Shown here piece by piece: positions 62,402 through 64,000 of a stretch of 64,000 nt of DNA; position 1 is the stretch's first letter; each line of letters starts with the position of its first letter. Source of the stretch: Paenibacillus_T sp033239625 (GTDB lineage Bacteria > Bacillota > Bacilli > Paenibacillales > Paenibacillaceae); NCBI RefSeq assembly GCF_033239625.1, contig NZ_BTCK01000002.1, forward strand, positions 186,001-250,000, in the 5' to 3' direction. The position numbers were made by a program, and so were the translations under genes. The notes beneath the pieces were generated by a model that saw only the letters and a program-made list of their open reading frames with translations, searched no databases and had not been told where the DNA came from.

Positions 62402-63352
62402 TTGATATTGGCCCGATTAATGTCGATTGAATCGTGGAAGCGTGGGCTCTGGTCGATCGTTCGACTCGTGCTCATTGCAGGGTTATCCTTCGTAATCCTG
62501 TACCCGATTCTACAGAAGATCTCGACAGCGATTAAAGATAAGAGCGATCTGTACTCACCGATCGTTGTCTATGTGCCGGAGCATTATTCCTTGGATAATT
62601 TCAAGAAAGCCATCTCGATCATGGACTATTGGCATACGCTGATCAATACGTTCTCCTTGTCGACGATGACGACGCTGCTCACCGCAGCGTCGTGCGCGCT
62701 TGCCGGTTATGCCTTCGCCCGGTTGAAGTTCAAAGGAAGCGGAATTCTGTTCTTCGGCGTTGTACTCACGATTCTCGTCCCGCCGACAACGATCCTTATT
62801 CCGATCTATATGAACTTGAAGGATTTCAATCTATTGGGATTGGTTCCTCTACTGACGGGCGGCAAGTCGATCAACCTGCTGGATTCGTATTGGCCGTTCG
62901 TCTTGACGTCGCTGACTGCAAGCTCGCTTAAGGCAGGCTTGTACATCTTCATCTTCCGGCAGTTCTTCCGCGGCATTCCGAAGGAAGTAGAGGAAGCGGC
63001 TTATATCGATGGTGCAGGAGTAGGAACGACGTTCTGGCGGATTATGCTCCCGAACGCGATTCCGGCCATTGTGACGGTGTTGCTCTTCTCGTTCGTATGG
63101 CAGTGGAACGACAGCTTCTTCACCACAACGTATCTGACGAGCAGCAATGTGATGTCGCTGCAATTGTCGTCGCTGCCGCATAATCTATCGATCATGCTGG
63201 AAGGCGGCGTAGCAACGAACAAAGATCCATTCTATATGAGCATGGTGCAGGATACAGGCATTCTGCTTGCGATTCTGCCGCTTGTCATCATTTATTTGTT
63301 CGTGCAACGTTACTTCGTTGAGAGTATTGAACGTACAGGCATTGTTGGATAA
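62402..63352 (+). CDS. Sugar ABC importer permease, second pair, MalG-like
   Basis: 316-residue permease. TTG 62402 fits AGGGAG spacing; GTG 62393 is in frame but too close to that box. Six membrane segments and an EAA loop near residues 197-220 (EAAYIDGAGV...LP). It forms a heterodimer with the 61474 product. A hairpin at 63365-63415 precedes the GH10 gene. Confidence 0.88.
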   Translation: MILARLMSIESWKRGLWSIVRLVLIAGLSFVILYPILQKISTAIKDKSDLYSPIVVYVPEHYSLDNFKKAISIMDYWHTLINTFSLSTMTTLLTAASCALAGYAFARLKFKGSGILFFGVVLTILVPPTTILIPIYMNLKDFNLLGLVPLLTGGKSINLLDSYWPFVLTSLTASSLKAGLYIFIFRQFFRGIPKEVEEAAYIDGAGVGTTFWRIMLPNAIPAIVTVLLFSFVWQWNDSFFTTTYLTSSNVMSLQLSSLPHNLSIMLEGGVATNKDPFYMSMVQDTGILLAILPLVIIYLFVQRYFVESIERTGIVG

Positions 63353-63364
63353 ACTTGGTTTAAC

Positions 63365-63415
63365 GGGAGCGCTTGCGGGAGATGGCCATTAGGGTCCGCA
63401 CCTGCAGGCGCTCCT
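63365..63415 (+). promoter_or_regulatory. Intercistronic hairpin before the GH10 gene
   Basis: GGAGCGC (63366-63372) pairs with GCGCTCC (63408-63414), with a shorter inner pairing near TTGC and GCAG and a long loop. No T-run follows, so it resembles the SBP-permease hairpins more than a terminator. Confidence 0.45.
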
Positions 63416-63452
63416 CCTTATGTGACAAGGCAGATGAGGAGGATGGGTTCCA

Positions 63453-64000
63453 TTGAACAATCCGGTTGCACGGATGGGGATCATCATTGCAGCAATCGTT
63501 ATATCCGTATTTCTAGCCCTTCTATTATTTCTTAACCGAATGGACGATCGCAGCAAGGATTCGAACGAGCCTGTGACTGCTGCAGAACAGGTGGAAGATG
63601 GTTCGAAGACCGATGCGGCAGCAGAAGCAGATGCTGCGAAGCCCGCTGAAGATGCAGCGGCTGCTTCTGACGAAGAGAAGGAGGCGACTGATACAGCTGC
63701 AGCTGTGGAGCCTCCTCCTGCGCCATCCGTCGAGATGGACATTCCTTCGCTGAAGGATGTGTTCCAAGATTATTGGCCGATCGGAGCAGCGATAGAGCCG
63801 AACGAGACGACGGGGCTTCACGCAGACCTGCTGAAGAAGCATGTCAACTGGCTGGTGGCGGAGAATGTGATGAAGCCCGATGCGATTGAGCCGACGGAGG
63901 GTAACTTCAATTGGACCAATGCCGATAAGCTGGTTGCCTTCGCGAAGGAGAACGGCATGCAGCTTCGCTTCCATACGCTCGTCTGGCACAACCAGGTAGG
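63453..64000 (+). CDS. Membrane-anchored GH10 xylanase (partial, runs off the right edge)
   Basis: Begins at TTG 63453, nine bases after GAGGAGG. Only the first 182 codons are present. A membrane helix at about 8-28 has no lipobox, so the enzyme is probably anchored on the outer face. A 60-residue Ala/Glu/Asp-rich linker follows. Then a GH10 domain begins: YWPIGAAIEPNET near 104, NWLVAENVMKPDAIEP near 129, NADKLVAFAKENG near 152 and HTLVWHNQ near 175. These are classic endo-1,4-beta-xylanase signatures. The catalytic glutamates lie beyond the window. The gene ends the long transporter operon seen here. Confidence 0.92.
   Translation, partial: MNNPVARMGIIIAAIVISVFLALLLFLNRMDDRSKDSNEPVTAAEQVEDGSKTDAAAEADAAKPAEDAAAASDEEKEATDTAAAVEPPPAPSVEMDIPSLKDVFQDYWPIGAAIEPNETTGLHADLLKKHVNWLVAENVMKPDAIEPTEGNFNWTNADKLVAFAKENGMQLRFHTLVWHNQV

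Noticed and set aside
1..64000. tRNA, rRNA, CRISPR arrays, insertion sequences or prophage
   Set aside because: No cloverleaf, rRNA core, spaced short repeats, transposase or phage structural gene was recognised on reading.

Overview
The window looks like chromosome from a Paenibacillus-type soil Firmicute. Grounds for this are moderate GC, purine-rich Shine-Dalgarno boxes, frequent GTG/TTG starts, many lipoprotein solute-binding proteins (SBPs), YesM/YesN-type two-component pairs, GH43/GH8/GH10 xylanolytic enzymes and CcpA-like operators. No rRNA, tRNA, CRISPR array, transposase or phage gene was seen. The theme is sensing, uptake and breakdown of xylan or arabinoxylan.

Layout. (1) 0.3-6.8 kb: YesM-type kinase, a frameshifted YesN-type regulator, then a MalE/MalF/MalG-like sugar ABC importer. 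(2) 6.9-9.6 kb: DinB-like and WYL-regulator genes on the minus strand, then a cytoplasmic GH43. (3) 9.6-23.3 kb: an array of seven SBP-like lipoprotein genes (one divergent, one stopped by an in-frame amber codon) plus three relic C-termini, ending in a 953-aa FtsX/MacB-type permease with no ATPase beside it. (4) 23.6-37.5 kb: GH8 exo-oligoxylanase, then regulator-kinase-SBP-SBP-kinase-regulator in mirror order with no permeases, then a membrane-anchored GH43. (5) 37.6-43.2 kb: ATPase, lipoprotein membrane-fusion protein, a second FtsX-type permease homologous to the one in (3), and an ATPase with an AbrB-like C-terminal hairpin. (6) 43.8-47.9 kb: two secreted multimodular GH43 enzymes. (7) 48.0-50.3 kb, minus strand: DUF3237 protein, alpha/beta esterase, and a response regulator whose receiver has lost its phosphorylation residues. 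(8) 50.5-64 kb: a long operon with an SBP, a large fusion of carbohydrate-binding-like domains to an SBP, two permeases, an NHL/TPR membrane protein, a Yip1-like protein, a DUF5696 lipoprotein, two more permeases, and the start of a membrane-anchored GH10 xylanase that runs off the right edge.

How the parts may work together (inference). Secreted and surface-anchored GH43/GH10 enzymes cut xylan, the ABC importers bring in oligosaccharides, and cytoplasmic GH8 and GH43 finish them. Several YesM/YesN pairs and CcpA-like sites control this.

The least explained parts are the SBP-like lipoprotein array with its orphan FtsX-type permease, a motif close to CTAGAATnTGACGGGTTTT repeated upstream of at least seven genes, and the two-transporter operon carrying NHL/TPR, Yip1 and DUF5696 proteins. 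All homology calls were made by reading the sequence. No database search was run.
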